Positions 1-9,061 are shown, counted from the first letter of the stretch. The stretch: 64,000 nt of DNA from Oscillospiraceae bacterium (GCA_020024285.1 JAHHTZ010000001.1:1-64000); one strand, 5' to 3'. Notes: generated by a model not told the origin, from the sequence alone. Program-made: numbers and translations.

Positions 1-2
1 AT

Positions 3-86
3 GCACTCAGGGTTTTGGGTGCGATTGTTGGAGCCGGCTGTTATTGGATTGGAAGCAATGAACATCCGACTGATAACGCAAAGTAA
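3..86 (+). CDS. C-terminal tail of an unidentified protein (5' end outside window)
   Basis: Frame 3 is open from the window edge to a TAA at 84-86 and gives a 27-residue tail with a short glycine/alanine-rich hydrophobic stretch (LGAIVGAG) and a polar end. A rho-independent terminator follows at 148-186, which fits a real gene end. Frame 1 is also open, to a TGA at 111-113, so the frame choice is uncertain. Too little is visible to name a family. Confidence 0.3.
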   Translation, partial: ALRVLGAIVGAGCYWIGSNEHPTDNAK

Positions 87-147
87 GCTGTTCGACCTGT
101 TCGGACATTTCTGACAGTTAGATACATCACAGCTCATCCTATGTAAT

Positions 148-186
148 CCGTCGTGTATGGTTCTGTACCGTACACGGCGGTTTTTT
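148..186 (+). terminator. Rho-independent terminator
   Basis: The arms CCGTCGTGTA and TACACGGCGG pair, with one G-U pair, around a roughly 12-base loop. Six T follow immediately. It would end transcription of the gene whose tail lies at the window start. Confidence 0.75.
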
Positions 187-741
187 GTCTAAGTTACCGC
201 TCTTGGTCAAAGGACTTTTTCCGAGCGTGTTTTTGTTTGCCCTGCTGCTGAAGCTGCCGGAGTTTTTCTCTGACGCTTTCCTTTTCAGGAGGGCTGCCGC
301 AAGTTTTCTCCATCTGCAATGTCGAAATACCCAAAGTACCAATTGACGATTTGTACAAAGGGTGTATTTCGCTTTTCACTCTCCAAAAAGATGCTATTCA
401 AATTGTTTTACAGTAAAATTCCCTGCTTGTAAGAGAAAAAAGGGAAAATAGATAAAATATGCAGTTGTAAACGGCAAAAAGCCTTGCAAATTCAGAGTTT
501 CGAGAGACCTTGCAGGATAAATTTTGATAAGTTAAACCTCAATATTATATCATAGCCGACTGAATTTCAAACTATTTTTTAGGAAGAGCGTGATTTTCAG
601 TGCAGGAAGCGTACAGGGAACGAAGAACATCCTGCCCAATATTAAAATAGAATGGAATCAAAAAAACGGTAAATTTATACATGAAATGGGAAGCCTACTA
701 TAAAATTAGAAAAAAGGCTGTATTTTTTTATGAAAGTACAG
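187..741. other. Gene-poor stretch, possible degraded accessory DNA
   Basis: No convincing gene was found. On the minus strand there is a TATAAT-like hexamer near 545-550 with a weak -35 (GTTTGA at 17 bp), pointing at a lysine/arginine/glutamine-rich open frame (379-194, 61 codons, apparent GTG start, poorly spaced Shine-Dalgarno). The heptamer CCTTGCA occurs twice, near 482 and 508. The higher A+T content and isolated leftward frame suggest a remnant of a small mobile or plasmid-type gene, but nothing identifies it. Confidence 0.3.
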
Positions 742-747
742 TATAAT
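719..747 (+). promoter_or_regulatory. Candidate promoter of the lepB operon
   Basis: A perfect TATAAT lies at 742-747, with a poor -35 (TGTATT) 17 bp upstream. It is 50 bases before the lepB start. It also argues against the in-frame ATG at 746, which would overlap the -10 box. Confidence 0.4.
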
Positions 748-796
748 GAGGAGGATAAAAAGCAGCAAAAGGTTAGAGATTAAAAGGAGAACCCTT

Positions 797-1354
797 ATGA
801 ATTATGAAGAAAAAGCAAAGCGGGATCACTGGGCAAATGAGGCGATGGAATATGCAGAATTGATTGTCGGAACCATTGCTGTGGTGATCCTTGTGTTTAC
901 CTTTCTTGTGCGTCCTGCAACCGTCAACGGAATATCGATGTATCCCACACTTGAGGATGGCGACCGTCTTCTGATTTCCAAGCTCTTTTATACCCCAAAG
1001 CAGGGAGATATCGTCGTGATCCCGCATCCGAATATGACGCCGGACGAGCCGGCTCTCATCAAGCGTGTCATCGCGCTGGGCGGTCAAACGGTGGATATCG
1101 ACTTTGACACCGGCGAAGTCCGGGTGGACGGCGTCCTTCTGGATGAACCATACATCAACGAGCTGACCCACGAGGCAGAAGACATGACAGGTCCGGTCGT
1201 TGTACCGGAGGGACAGGTGTTTGTGATGGGCGATAACCGCAATCATTCCGGTGACAGCCGTTCCAGTGTCTACGGCACATTCGACGAAGATTATATTCTC
1301 GGAAAATGCGTGCTGAGAATGAGTCCCTTTGGAAAATTCGGGAGGGTGAAATAA
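797..1354 (+). CDS. lepB: Signal peptidase I
   Basis: Membrane-bound type I signal peptidase that removes signal peptides from exported proteins at the outer face of the membrane. One transmembrane segment lies at about residues 20-38. The nucleophile Ser47 sits in NGISMYP and the general base Lys89 in LIKRVIALGG; the conserved box GDNRNHSGDSR is near the end. Length of 185 residues fits Gram-positive SipS-type enzymes. The ATG at 797 was chosen because AAAGGAGA precedes it; an in-frame ATG at 746 lies on the -10 box. It is the first gene of a tight run with rbgA, rnhB and yraN, an order familiar from Firmicutes. Confidence 0.93.
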   Translation: MNYEEKAKRDHWANEAMEYAELIVGTIAVVILVFTFLVRPATVNGISMYPTLEDGDRLLISKLFYTPKQGDIVVIPHPNMTPDEPALIKRVIALGGQTVDIDFDTGEVRVDGVLLDEPYINELTHEAEDMTGPVVVPEGQVFVMGDNRNHSGDSRSSVYGTFDEDYILGKCVLRMSPFGKFGRVK

Positions 1355-2266
1355 ATGGAAGAATATTTAACTGAAACGCCTCAGATCCAGTGGTTTCCGG
1401 GGCATATGGCAAAAACACGCCGCTTGATGAAAGAGAATCTCACGATGGTGGACATTGTCATTGAGCTGCGTGATGCACGAATCCCAAAGAGCAGCCGCAA
1501 TCCCGAAATCGAGGCGATCGTGGGCAGCAAGCCGCGCATGGTTGTATTCAACAAGGTGGACCTCGCAGACCCCAGCGTCACAAAGGAATGGATGGATTAT
1601 TATAAATCGCATGGGGTCAATACGCTGACCATCGACTGCAGATCCGGCACCGGACTCAAGCAGTTTGTACCGGCAGTCCGCGAGGTGCTCAAGGAGGAGA
1701 TTGCCCGCCGGCAGGCAAAGGGGATGAGCGGAAAAGCCATCCGCATGATGATCGTGGGCGTTCCGAACGTCGGAAAATCTTCCCTCATCAACCGTCTCTC
1801 CGGCAGCAAACGCGCCAAGGTTGAGGATCGCCCCGGTGTTACCAGAGGAAAACAGTGGGTGCGTCTGGAAAACGGCATCGAGCTATTGGACATGCCGGGT
1901 GTACTCTGGCCGAAATTTGAAGATAAGTCGGTAGGCGAGCGTCTGGCATATACCGGAGCCGTAAAAGATACGGTGTATGATATTGAATGGGTCGCAATGC
2001 GATTCCTTGCTTTTCTGCGTGAAAAATATCCGCAGTATCTCGAACAGCGCTACAAAGTGACCGCGGAAGAAAGTGAAGATTTGGAGCCATACGATCTTCT
2101 TGAGCTGGTTGGACGCAAAAGAGGAATGCTCATCTCAGGAGGCTCTGTCAACACAGAGCGCGCAGCGATCACGGTGATGGACGAATTCCGCAGCGGAAAA
2201 ATCGGGCGCATCACGCTGGAGCGTCCGCACAGTGCGCAGCAGGCAGAGGATGAGGTGGAGCTGTAA
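1355..2266 (+). CDS. rbgA: Ribosome biogenesis GTPase RbgA (YlqF)
   Basis: Circularly permuted GTPase needed for late assembly of the 50S subunit. The motifs appear in permuted order: G4 NKVD at 66-69, then G1 GVPNVGKSS at 135-143, G2 in GVTRG, then G3 DMPG at 178-181. The N-terminal WFPGHM signature is present, followed by the C-terminal RNA-binding ANTAR-like region. Length of 303 residues is slightly above the usual 280-290. The ATG directly abuts the lepB stop and the Shine-Dalgarno (GGGAGG) lies inside lepB, so the two are probably co-transcribed and translationally coupled. Confidence 0.95.
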   Translation: MEEYLTETPQIQWFPGHMAKTRRLMKENLTMVDIVIELRDARIPKSSRNPEIEAIVGSKPRMVVFNKVDLADPSVTKEWMDYYKSHGVNTLTIDCRSGTGLKQFVPAVREVLKEEIARRQAKGMSGKAIRMMIVGVPNVGKSSLINRLSGSKRAKVEDRPGVTRGKQWVRLENGIELLDMPGVLWPKFEDKSVGERLAYTGAVKDTVYDIEWVAMRFLAFLREKYPQYLEQRYKVTAEESEDLEPYDLLELVGRKRGMLISGGSVNTERAAITVMDEFRSGKIGRITLERPHSAQQAEDEVEL

Positions 2267-2880
2267 TGGATCTTTACCAGTACGATGAATCCATCCGTCA
2301 GGAGGGCTTCGCCGTGGTGTGCGGAGTGGACGAGGCAGGACGCGGTCCGCTTGCAGGACCGGTCGTGGCTGCGGCAGTCATCCTTCCGAAGGATTTGCAG
2401 CTATGCGATCTGAACGATTCCAAAAAGCTGTCCGAAAAAAAGAGGGAAGCCCTCTTCGATCAGATCAGGGAAAAAGCAGTTGCATACGGGATCGGCAGTG
2501 CAGACCATCAGGAAATCGATCAGCTCAATATCCTCAATGCCACGTTTTTGGCGATGAAGCGCGCCGTGGACGCGATGGGAGCCTGTCCCGATCTTGTTTT
2601 GGTGGACGGGAACCGCGACCCCAAGCTGGCGTATTCAACAAGGACCGTGGTGAAGGGCGATGCAACCAGTGCATCGATTGCTGCTGCGTCGATCCTCGCG
2701 AAGGTGACAAGGGACCGCTATATGGTGGAAATGGATCAAAAGTATCCGCAGTATCACTTTGCAAAGCATAAGGGCTATCCAACCAAGGATCATTATGAGC
2801 AGATCAGGGAATACGGGATCTGTCCCATCCACCGCAAGAGCTTTCTCAAAAAGATATTGAATCAAGATGAAGAAAAATAA
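2266..2880 (+). CDS. rnhB: Ribonuclease HII
   Basis: Cleaves the RNA strand of RNA/DNA hybrids and incises at single ribonucleotides in DNA. The signature VCGVDEAGRGPLAGPVV carries catalytic Asp22 and Glu23; further motifs are NDSKKLSEKKRE, LVDGN with a third acidic residue, and SIAAASILAKVTRDR. Length of 204 residues is typical. The start overlaps the rbgA stop by one base (TAATG), indicating coupled translation. Confidence 0.95.
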   Translation: MDLYQYDESIRQEGFAVVCGVDEAGRGPLAGPVVAAAVILPKDLQLCDLNDSKKLSEKKREALFDQIREKAVAYGIGSADHQEIDQLNILNATFLAMKRAVDAMGACPDLVLVDGNRDPKLAYSTRTVVKGDATSASIAAASILAKVTRDRYMVEMDQKYPQYHFAKHKGYPTKDHYEQIREYGICPIHRKSFLKKILNQDEEK

Positions 2881-3250
2881 TCCAACAAAGCGCGGGAATC
2901 AGGGAGAGAATGCCGCAGCCCGTTACCTTGAGCAGAATGGCTGGACCATATGCTGCCGCAACTATCACAGCATGTACGGCGAAATCGACCTGATTGCAGC
3001 GAACGAAGAATACATTGCCTTTGTAGAGGTCAAAACACGCAAACCGAACTCCTTATACACAGCAGCCGAGGCGGTCACCGTATCCAAGCAGAGAAGGATC
3101 ATCAAGACAGCCCAGCAATACCTGATGGAGTATCAAACGGACAAGCAGCCTCGCTTTGACGTTTGCGAAGTCTACCATGCAGATACCGAGGAAGACCTTT
3201 GGGAAATCTGTTATCTGGAAGATGCGTTCCAGGTTTGTTCACATTGTTAA
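2867..3250 (+). CDS. yraN: YraN family protein (UPF0102, nuclease-like fold)
   Basis: Small protein of 127 residues with the UPF0102 signature: N-terminal GNQGENAAARYLEQNGW, then YGEIDLIA and FVEVKTR, the acidic/lysine core of a restriction-endonuclease-like fold. The biochemical role in Firmicutes is not settled. It overlaps the end of rnhB by 14 bases, the classic rnhB-yraN arrangement. The C-terminus ends in a short Cys-containing tail (VCSHC), which is not a recognised site. Confidence 0.88.
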   Translation: MKKNNPTKRGNQGENAAARYLEQNGWTICCRNYHSMYGEIDLIAANEEYIAFVEVKTRKPNSLYTAAEAVTVSKQRRIIKTAQQYLMEYQTDKQPRFDVCEVYHADTEEDLWEICYLEDAFQVCSHC

Positions 3251-3306
3251 GATTCCGGCGCAACCGGCTGGAATTGATAGATTACATAATCAAAGGAGAA
3301 GGAAAA

Positions 3307-4239
3307 ATGGAATTATTTGACTTGCATTGCGACACGATCACAGAATATAAAAAGGCGAATGAAGACTTTTTTAGCAAAAAGACAATGGTTTCTGTGAATG
3401 AATTGAATAAATTCGACCGTTGGTGTGAAGCAATCGCTGTTTTTGTACCAGATCAGCTCCGTGGCGAACCTGCTGAGAAATATTTCAACGATCACTACGA
3501 TTATTTCAAAATGCTGATGGAAAAAAATAAAGATGTTGTAGAGCAGGTAAAATGCTTTGAGGATATCGACCGCATCACCAGTCAGGGCAAGCTCGCTGCA
3601 ATGCTCACCATCGAAGGTGCAGCCTGCCTCAATGGTAAAATCGAAAACGTAAAATATCTCGCTGACTGCGGCGTTAAAATCATGACCCTGACATGGAACG
3701 GTGCAAACGAACTGGCTTCCGGTCACGATACCAAACAGGGCTTTACCGAGTTTGGACGTGCAGCAGTCAAAGAGATGGAAAAACAGGGCATTATTGTAGA
3801 CTGCTCTCACCTGAATGACGTCGGCTTCTGGGAGCTGTGCGAATTTGCAGAAAAACCATTTATGGAAACACACTCCAACCTGCGCTCCGTCTGCGGACAT
3901 CTGCGCAATGTAACAGAAGAGCGCTTTGCTGAATATGTAAAACGCGGCGGCATCATCGGACTCAACCTCTGCAAACGCTTTGTAACAGACGGCGCCATCG
4001 AACCGGCAGACCATGAGCACCTCCTCAAGCACGTTTACCGCATGCTGGAGCTGGGTGGCGAGAACGTTGTATGCTGCGGCAGTGACTTTGATGGTGCAGC
4101 AGTGGAAGAATGCCTCAATACCCCGGTAAAATTTGCAGGCTTTGCAGATTATATGCTCGCCAACGGCATCAGCGAAACCGCTGTGAAGAAGATCATGTTC
4201 GAAAATGCATACAACTTCATGAAAAAGAATATGAAATAA
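3307..4239 (+). CDS. Membrane dipeptidase, peptidase family M19
   Basis: Zinc-dependent dipeptidase of the renal dipeptidase family, hydrolysing short, often D-residue-containing, dipeptides. Metal-binding elements are in order: DLHCDT (HxD) at residues 4-9, the bridging glutamate in TIEGA, the histidine in IVDCSHL, a second histidine in ETHSNL, and the aspartate in GSDFDGA. It has 310 residues and no signal peptide, so it is probably cytoplasmic. The ATG at 3307 follows AAAGGAGAAGG; an upstream extension to 3163 would run inside yraN and lacks a ribosome site. A terminator follows. Confidence 0.9.
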   Translation: MELFDLHCDTITEYKKANEDFFSKKTMVSVNELNKFDRWCEAIAVFVPDQLRGEPAEKYFNDHYDYFKMLMEKNKDVVEQVKCFEDIDRITSQGKLAAMLTIEGAACLNGKIENVKYLADCGVKIMTLTWNGANELASGHDTKQGFTEFGRAAVKEMEKQGIIVDCSHLNDVGFWELCEFAEKPFMETHSNLRSVCGHLRNVTEERFAEYVKRGGIIGLNLCKRFVTDGAIEPADHEHLLKHVYRMLELGGENVVCCGSDFDGAAVEECLNTPVKFAGFADYMLANGISETAVKKIMFENAYNFMKKNMK

Positions 4240-4261
4240 TCACCCGATCAGAAAGGAAGAA

Positions 4262-4292
4262 AGAAGGGGGGAGCAATCTCCGCTTCTTTTTT
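4262..4292 (+). terminator. Rho-independent terminator after the dipeptidase
   Basis: AGAAG and CTTCT pair, then GGAG and CTCC, around CAAT with a small asymmetric bulge. A run of T follows. Confidence 0.75.
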
Positions 4293-4336
4293 CTTATTCC
4301 TGTACAGCAGGAAAATCTCACAGAAAGGAATGGATT

Positions 4337-5041
4337 ATGGCACTCTTTGTAATCGGCGACACACACCTGTCTTTGTCAACCAATAAGCCGATGGATATTT
4401 TCGGTGGATGGGACAATTATGTACAAAGGCTTGAAGAAAACTGGAGATCGATGGTGCATCCGCAGGATACGGTGGTGATCCCGGGGGATGTTTCCTGGGG
4501 AATGTCCCTGGAAGAATGCAGGGAAGACTTCCGGTTCCTCCATGAGCTTCCGGGGGAAAAGATCCTGCTCAAAGGAAACCACGACTACTGGTGGAACACC
4601 ATGTCAAAAATGGAGCGGTTTTTACAGGAAAACGGGTGGAGCACGCTTCACATTCTTTCCAACAACAGCTTTTCGTATGAAGGATATGCTCTTTGCGGAA
4701 CGCGCGGCTGGATTTTTGAACAGGGAGCATCGCACGATCAGAAAATCGTGGCGCGGGAAGCCAATCGCCTGCGAATGTCCCTCAACGATGCCGACAAACG
4801 GTATCCGGATAAAACAAAGATCGTCTTTCTTCACTACCCGCCGGTATATGCCAATGAAACGTGCCCGGAGATCCTTGAGGTTTTGAAGGAATACGAAATC
4901 AAAAACTGTTATTATGGTCATATCCATTCGGCGGGCTGCCGCTATGCCCTCAACGGGGAGTATGAGGGTGTGCAGTATCGGCTTGTTTCCAGCGACCACT
5001 TAAAATTTGCGCCGCATTGTATTTTACCGGGCGATCTGTAA
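4337..5041 (+). CDS. Calcineurin-like metallophosphoesterase
   Basis: Two-metal phosphoesterase of unknown substrate. The canonical blocks are present: GDTHL near the N-terminus, PGDVSWG, GNHDYWW, LHYPPV and YGHIHS. It has 234 residues, no signal peptide and no extra domain, so probably a soluble cytoplasmic enzyme. The start follows AGAAAGGAATGG. It sits alone between two probable transcription boundaries, so context gives no substrate hint. Confidence 0.85.
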   Translation: MALFVIGDTHLSLSTNKPMDIFGGWDNYVQRLEENWRSMVHPQDTVVIPGDVSWGMSLEECREDFRFLHELPGEKILLKGNHDYWWNTMSKMERFLQENGWSTLHILSNNSFSYEGYALCGTRGWIFEQGASHDQKIVAREANRLRMSLNDADKRYPDKTKIVFLHYPPVYANETCPEILEVLKEYEIKNCYYGHIHSAGCRYALNGEYEGVQYRLVSSDHLKFAPHCILPGDL

Positions 5042-5341
5042 TTTTATGTTTTTCACAAAGTAAAAAGGGACGAAAGAAGTCGTTATGGAAGAAAAGATTG
5101 TTCACTTCCAATAAGGAAAGGCAAAAAATACAAAGAGAAACTGGAATAACCGAAAATTTTCAATAAAAATGTAGCATTATAATATGCATTGTGATATAAT
5201 AAATTGAGCTAAATTTTGCTGATATCCTCTGCAAAACAGCGGATTTGTGCCGCAGTTTGGGATAGTCCGCCCGGATCTGATGGAAAAGGACGGATTTCAA
5301 AATACATACTCTGCGGCATTTAAGGAAAGGAATTGAAAACA
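5042..5341 (+). promoter_or_regulatory. tig upstream region with two -10-like boxes
   Basis: A 300-base gap with no gene. Two TATAAT hexamers occur at 5178-5183 and 5195-5200, each with a weak -35, so tig probably has its own promoter and a leader of about 130 bases. No clear terminator is visible after the upstream phosphoesterase. A leftward open frame over this region lacks a start signal and was ignored. Confidence 0.45.
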
Positions 5342-6688
5342 ATGAGTTTGACATCGTCTAAAAAAGTGGAAACAAACGTAGTTGAGTTGGAAATTGCAGT
5401 AACTGAAGAACAGCTTCAGAAAGCAACACAGGCTGCTTATAAAAAGAATATCAAAAAAATCGCGATCCCAGGCTTCCGCAAAGGAAAAGCACCAAAAGCA
5501 ATGATCGAAAAGCTCTACGGTAAAGATTTCTTCTATGAGGATGCTGTAAACATGATCTATCCGGAAGCATACGAAGCTGCTGTAGAAGAAGCAAACATCT
5601 CTCCAGTCGATCAGGCAAAAGTAGACAACCTCACCTTCAAAGAGGGCGAAGGCTTTACCTTCCGTGCAACCGTTACCGTAAAACCGGAAGTAGAAGTCAG
5701 CAACTACAAAGGGATCAAAGCCGAGAAAAATGTTGAAACCATCATGGCTGCCGATGTAAACGCAGAGCTCGATAAGCTGCGTGAGCGCAATGCACGTCTT
5801 GTAACCGTAGAAAATCGTGCAGCTAAAAAAGATGATACTGCTACCATCAACTTCGAAGGCTTTGTAGACGGCGTTGCATTTGAAGGCGGAAAAGGCGAGG
5901 ATTATCCTCTCGTTCTTGGTTCCGGCGCATTCATCCCTGGCTTTGAAGATCAGGTTATCGGTCACAAAATGGGCGAGGAATTCGATGTTAACGTAACCTT
6001 CCCGGACGAATACCATGTAGAGAGCCTCTGCTCCAAGCCAGCAGTATTCAAAGTAACCATCAACAACCTGCAGAAAAAAGAGCTGCCGGCTCTCGATGAT
6101 GAATTCGCAAAAGATGTAAGCGAATTCGACACCCTTGCTGACCTCAAAAAAGACATCAAAACAAAATTGCAGACAGGCAAGGACGAAGCTGCACAGCAGG
6201 AAGTAGAGCAGACCCTGATCGATTCTGTGATCGCTAACATGAAAGCAGAGATCCCACAGGTTATGGTAGAAAACAAAGCAAATGAGCTGATGAACGACTT
6301 TGCATATCGTCTGCAGTCCCAGGGTCTGGGTCTTGATATGTACCTGCAGTACACCGGTATGGATCGCGAATCCTTCAAAAAGAGCTTTGAAGCTACCGCA
6401 GAGCGTCAGGTTAAGATCCGTCTTGCAATGGAAAAAATTGCAGAGCTCGAAAACATTGCTGTTACCGTAGACGAGCTGGATGCAGAATACAAACGTCTTG
6501 CTGAGATGTATGGTCTGGAGGAAGAAAAAGTTCGCCAGTTCATCCCAAGCAGAGATGTAAAAGAAGATCTGTATGTAACAAAAGCAATCGACATCGTTCG
6601 CAATTCTGCTGAAATCAAAGAAAACAAAGTGAAAAAATCTTCTAAATCCAAGAAGGACGAAGAAGAGGCAGACGAAGAAGAAAAATAA
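5342..6688 (+). CDS. tig: Trigger factor, ribosome-associated chaperone
   Basis: Peptidyl-prolyl isomerase and chaperone that meets nascent chains at the ribosome exit. The N-terminal ribosome-binding domain carries the signature GFRKGKAPKAMIEKLYG; an FKBP-type domain spans about residues 150-245, and a helical substrate-cradling domain completes the 448 residues. The tail is strongly charged (KSSKSKKDEEEADEEEK). The ATG at 5342 was preferred over an in-frame TTG at 5333 because the TTG is only about 4 bases from the Shine-Dalgarno. Codon use is that of a highly expressed gene. tig-clpP-clpX is a classic order. Confidence 0.95.
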   Translation: MSLTSSKKVETNVVELEIAVTEEQLQKATQAAYKKNIKKIAIPGFRKGKAPKAMIEKLYGKDFFYEDAVNMIYPEAYEAAVEEANISPVDQAKVDNLTFKEGEGFTFRATVTVKPEVEVSNYKGIKAEKNVETIMAADVNAELDKLRERNARLVTVENRAAKKDDTATINFEGFVDGVAFEGGKGEDYPLVLGSGAFIPGFEDQVIGHKMGEEFDVNVTFPDEYHVESLCSKPAVFKVTINNLQKKELPALDDEFAKDVSEFDTLADLKKDIKTKLQTGKDEAAQQEVEQTLIDSVIANMKAEIPQVMVENKANELMNDFAYRLQSQGLGLDMYLQYTGMDRESFKKSFEATAERQVKIRLAMEKIAELENIAVTVDELDAEYKRLAEMYGLEEEKVRQFIPSRDVKEDLYVTKAIDIVRNSAEIKENKVKKSSKSKKDEEEADEEEK

Positions 6689-6920
6689 TTTTCCCTGTAA
6701 CGAACTGTTCACGGAAAATGATATTTTTTGACAATAACAATCGGGTATAATAGCATAGGGATACAGTATCCGCAAACTTTTTTTGCCGGTGGATCAGCTA
6801 TGGTTCCACCGGCAATTTTGCAGCGAAATTTTTTGGAAATCTCTGCATGGATTGCCAAAAAAGGACCATACTGAAGGTATCTGATATTGTGTCCGATTGA
6901 TGAAATGGAGGTTTTTGAAT
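6689..6920 (+). promoter_or_regulatory. clpP leader with promoter-like boxes and a strong hairpin
   Basis: A TTGACA and a TATAAT lie at 6729-6752 but only 12 bp apart, so the true -35 for this -10 is unclear. Downstream, TTGCCGGTGGA at 6783-6793 and TCCACCGGCAA at 6805-6815 form a perfect 11-bp hairpin followed by TTTT. If the promoter is used, the hairpin lies in the clpP 5' leader and could act as an attenuator; otherwise it ends tig transcripts. No CtsR-type heptamer repeat was seen. Confidence 0.5.
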
Positions 6921-7505
6921 ATGAGCTTAGTTCCAATGGTAGTAGAACAGACCAACCGCGGAGAGCGTTCCTACGATATTTTTTCCCGCCTTTTGAACGA
7001 CCGTATCATCATGCTGTGCGATGAAGTAAACGATGCCACCGCAAGCCTTGTGGTGGCTCAGCTGCTTTATCTGGAAGGGCAGGACAAGGACAAGGATATT
7101 TCCCTGTATATCAACAGTCCGGGCGGCTCCATCAGTGCCGGTATGGCGATCCACGACACTATGCGCTATATCAAATGTGATGTATCCACGATCTGCATGG
7201 GTATGGCAGCATCAATGGGTGCATTCCTGCTTGCTTCCGGCACAAAGGGCAAACGCATTGCCCTGCCAAACAGCGAGATCATGATCCATCAGCCCCTGCT
7301 CGGCGGCTTGCAGGGACAAGCAACAGACATTAAAATCCATGCTGACCATATCATTCATATCAAAAACAAGCTGAATGGAATGCTGTCCGAGTACACCGAG
7401 CAGCCGCTGGAAACCATTCAGAGAGACACCGAGAGAGATAACTTCATGTCTGCGGAAGAAGCCTGTGCCTACGGTCTGATTGATAAAGTGATTACCCAGC
7501 GATAG
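6921..7505 (+). CDS. clpP: ATP-dependent Clp protease proteolytic subunit
   Basis: Serine protease that forms a double-ring chamber and works with ClpX. The catalytic triad is visible as Ser98 in GMAASMGAF, His123 in MIHQPLGG-type context (MIHQPLLGG), and Asp173 in ERDNF. It has 194 residues with no long propeptide. The ATG at 6921 follows GGAGG with good spacing; an in-frame ATG upstream at 6897 has no ribosome site. It is followed after 14 bases by clpX, so the pair is probably one operon. Confidence 0.96.
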   Translation: MSLVPMVVEQTNRGERSYDIFSRLLNDRIIMLCDEVNDATASLVVAQLLYLEGQDKDKDISLYINSPGGSISAGMAIHDTMRYIKCDVSTICMGMAASMGAFLLASGTKGKRIALPNSEIMIHQPLLGGLQGQATDIKIHADHIIHIKNKLNGMLSEYTEQPLETIQRDTERDNFMSAEEACAYGLIDKVITQR

Positions 7506-7519
7506 GGAGGAAGGGCAGA

Positions 7520-8842
7520 ATGCCAAAGAATAATGATGACAAATTTATTCGCTGCTCCTTTTGCGGAAAAACGCAGGAGCAGGTAGAGCGCATGATTGCC
7601 GGACCCGGTGTGTATATCTGCAATGAGTGTGTGGAATTGTGCAACAGCGTTCTGGATGACGAGCCACTTGCACCAAAGATGGAATCTCATCACGAGAAAT
7701 CAACACCTCAGCCACAGAAGGAGATGCCCCGTCCAGAGCAGATCAAACAGGTTTTGGATGAATATGTGATTGGACAGGAAAACGCAAAAAAGGTCCTTTC
7801 TGTTGCAATCTATAACCACTACAAACGTATTTTCCTGCAGGATCAGCCTGAGTGGGAAAACGAGGTGGAGCTGGTCAAGAGCAATGTGCTTTTGGTCGGT
7901 CCGACCGGTGTGGGAAAAACAATGCTTGCACAGACCCTTGCCAAAACGCTGAATGTACCGTTTGCAATCGCGGACGCAACCACGCTGACAGAGGCAGGTT
8001 ATGTCGGAGAAGATGTGGAAAACATTCTCCTTCGCCTGATCCAGGCAGCCGACTGGGATATTGAGCGCGCACAGCGTGGCATCATCTATGTCGATGAAAT
8101 CGATAAAATCGGCAGAAAATCAGAAAATACTTCCATCACACGCGATGTCAGCGGCGAAGGTGTACAGCAGGCACTGCTCAAGATTCTTGAGGGTACGGTT
8201 GCCAACGTACCGCCGACCGGCGGACGCAAGCACCCAAATCAGGAATTCATCCAGATCGACACGTCGAAGATCCTCTTTATCTGCGGCGGTGCGTTTGACG
8301 GAATCCAAAAGGAAATTGAGAAGCGCGTTGCAAAATCTTCCCTTGGGTTCGAATCCACTCTGGCAGATAAATCAGACCTCGACTTGAATAAGCTGATGAG
8401 CCAGATCACACCGCAGGATCTTGTCCGCTTCGGACTGATCCCTGAGCTGGTGGGACGTCTTCCGGTTCTGACCACATTGACAGAACTGGATGAAGAGGGA
8501 TTGATCCGCATCCTTACAGAGCCAAAAAATGCGCTTGTAAAACAATATCAAAAGCTGTTTGCGATGGAGAACATTGTTCTTGAATTTGAGCATGAAGCAT
8601 TGCAGGCAGTCGCAAAAAAAGCGCTGGAACGCAAAACGGGAGCACGCGGCTTGCGCGCCATCATGGAGGAAACACTGGACGATCTGATGTTCCGCCTTCC
8701 TTCCGACCCGACTGTTTCCAAGGTGGTTATCACCAAAGAAACAGTAGAACATACCGGAGAATGCAAGCTGGAGCACGACCCCAACAAAAAACAGGTAAAG
8801 CTGCTCCTCCCTGCATACACAGGCAAACAGTCAAGAAAATAG
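7520..8842 (+). CDS. clpX: ATP-dependent Clp protease ATP-binding subunit ClpX
   Basis: AAA+ unfoldase that feeds substrates to ClpP. The N-terminal zinc finger has Cys12, Cys15, Cys34 and Cys37. The AAA+ core has Walker A GPTGVGKT, the pore loop GYVGED and Walker B IIYVDEIDKI; the C-terminal small domain is complete. Length of 440 residues is normal. AGGGAGGAAGGG precedes the ATG. A strong terminator closes the transcript. Confidence 0.97.
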   Translation: MPKNNDDKFIRCSFCGKTQEQVERMIAGPGVYICNECVELCNSVLDDEPLAPKMESHHEKSTPQPQKEMPRPEQIKQVLDEYVIGQENAKKVLSVAIYNHYKRIFLQDQPEWENEVELVKSNVLLVGPTGVGKTMLAQTLAKTLNVPFAIADATTLTEAGYVGEDVENILLRLIQAADWDIERAQRGIIYVDEIDKIGRKSENTSITRDVSGEGVQQALLKILEGTVANVPPTGGRKHPNQEFIQIDTSKILFICGGAFDGIQKEIEKRVAKSSLGFESTLADKSDLDLNKLMSQITPQDLVRFGLIPELVGRLPVLTTLTELDEEGLIRILTEPKNALVKQYQKLFAMENIVLEFEHEALQAVAKKALERKTGARGLRAIMEETLDDLMFRLPSDPTVSKVVITKETVEHTGECKLEHDPNKKQVKLLLPAYTGKQSRK

Positions 8843-8871
8843 AGCGTGTTCTCAAAAGAGAGCTTGTTTTC

Positions 8872-8904
8872 AGAAGCATCGGAATCTTCCGATGCTTCTT
8901 TTTT
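8872..8904 (+). terminator. Rho-independent terminator after clpX
   Basis: A perfect 13-bp stem (AGAAGCATCGGAA with its complement) and a two-base loop are followed by a T run. It ends the clpP-clpX unit. Confidence 0.92.
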
Positions 8905-9061
8905 GTGCTTTGAAACAAGTTTTCCTCACATTATCAATATAATTTATAAATACCACTCGATTTTTTTGTAGCATAATGATATAATGAAAATAACAGAGGA
9001 GATATTATAATAGTTTGATTGTGATTTCCCAAAACGATGGGGTGAGATAGGAGGGACTATG

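Noticed and set aside
6729..6752. TTGACA and TATAAT before clpP as one promoter
   Set aside because: Spacing of 12 bp is too short for a normal sigma-A promoter; kept only as promoter-like boxes.
5297..6775. 492-codon minus-strand frame opposite tig
   Set aside because: It mirrors tig exactly, has no ribosome site and gives a Phe/Cys-rich protein, as expected from the codon bias of a highly expressed gene.
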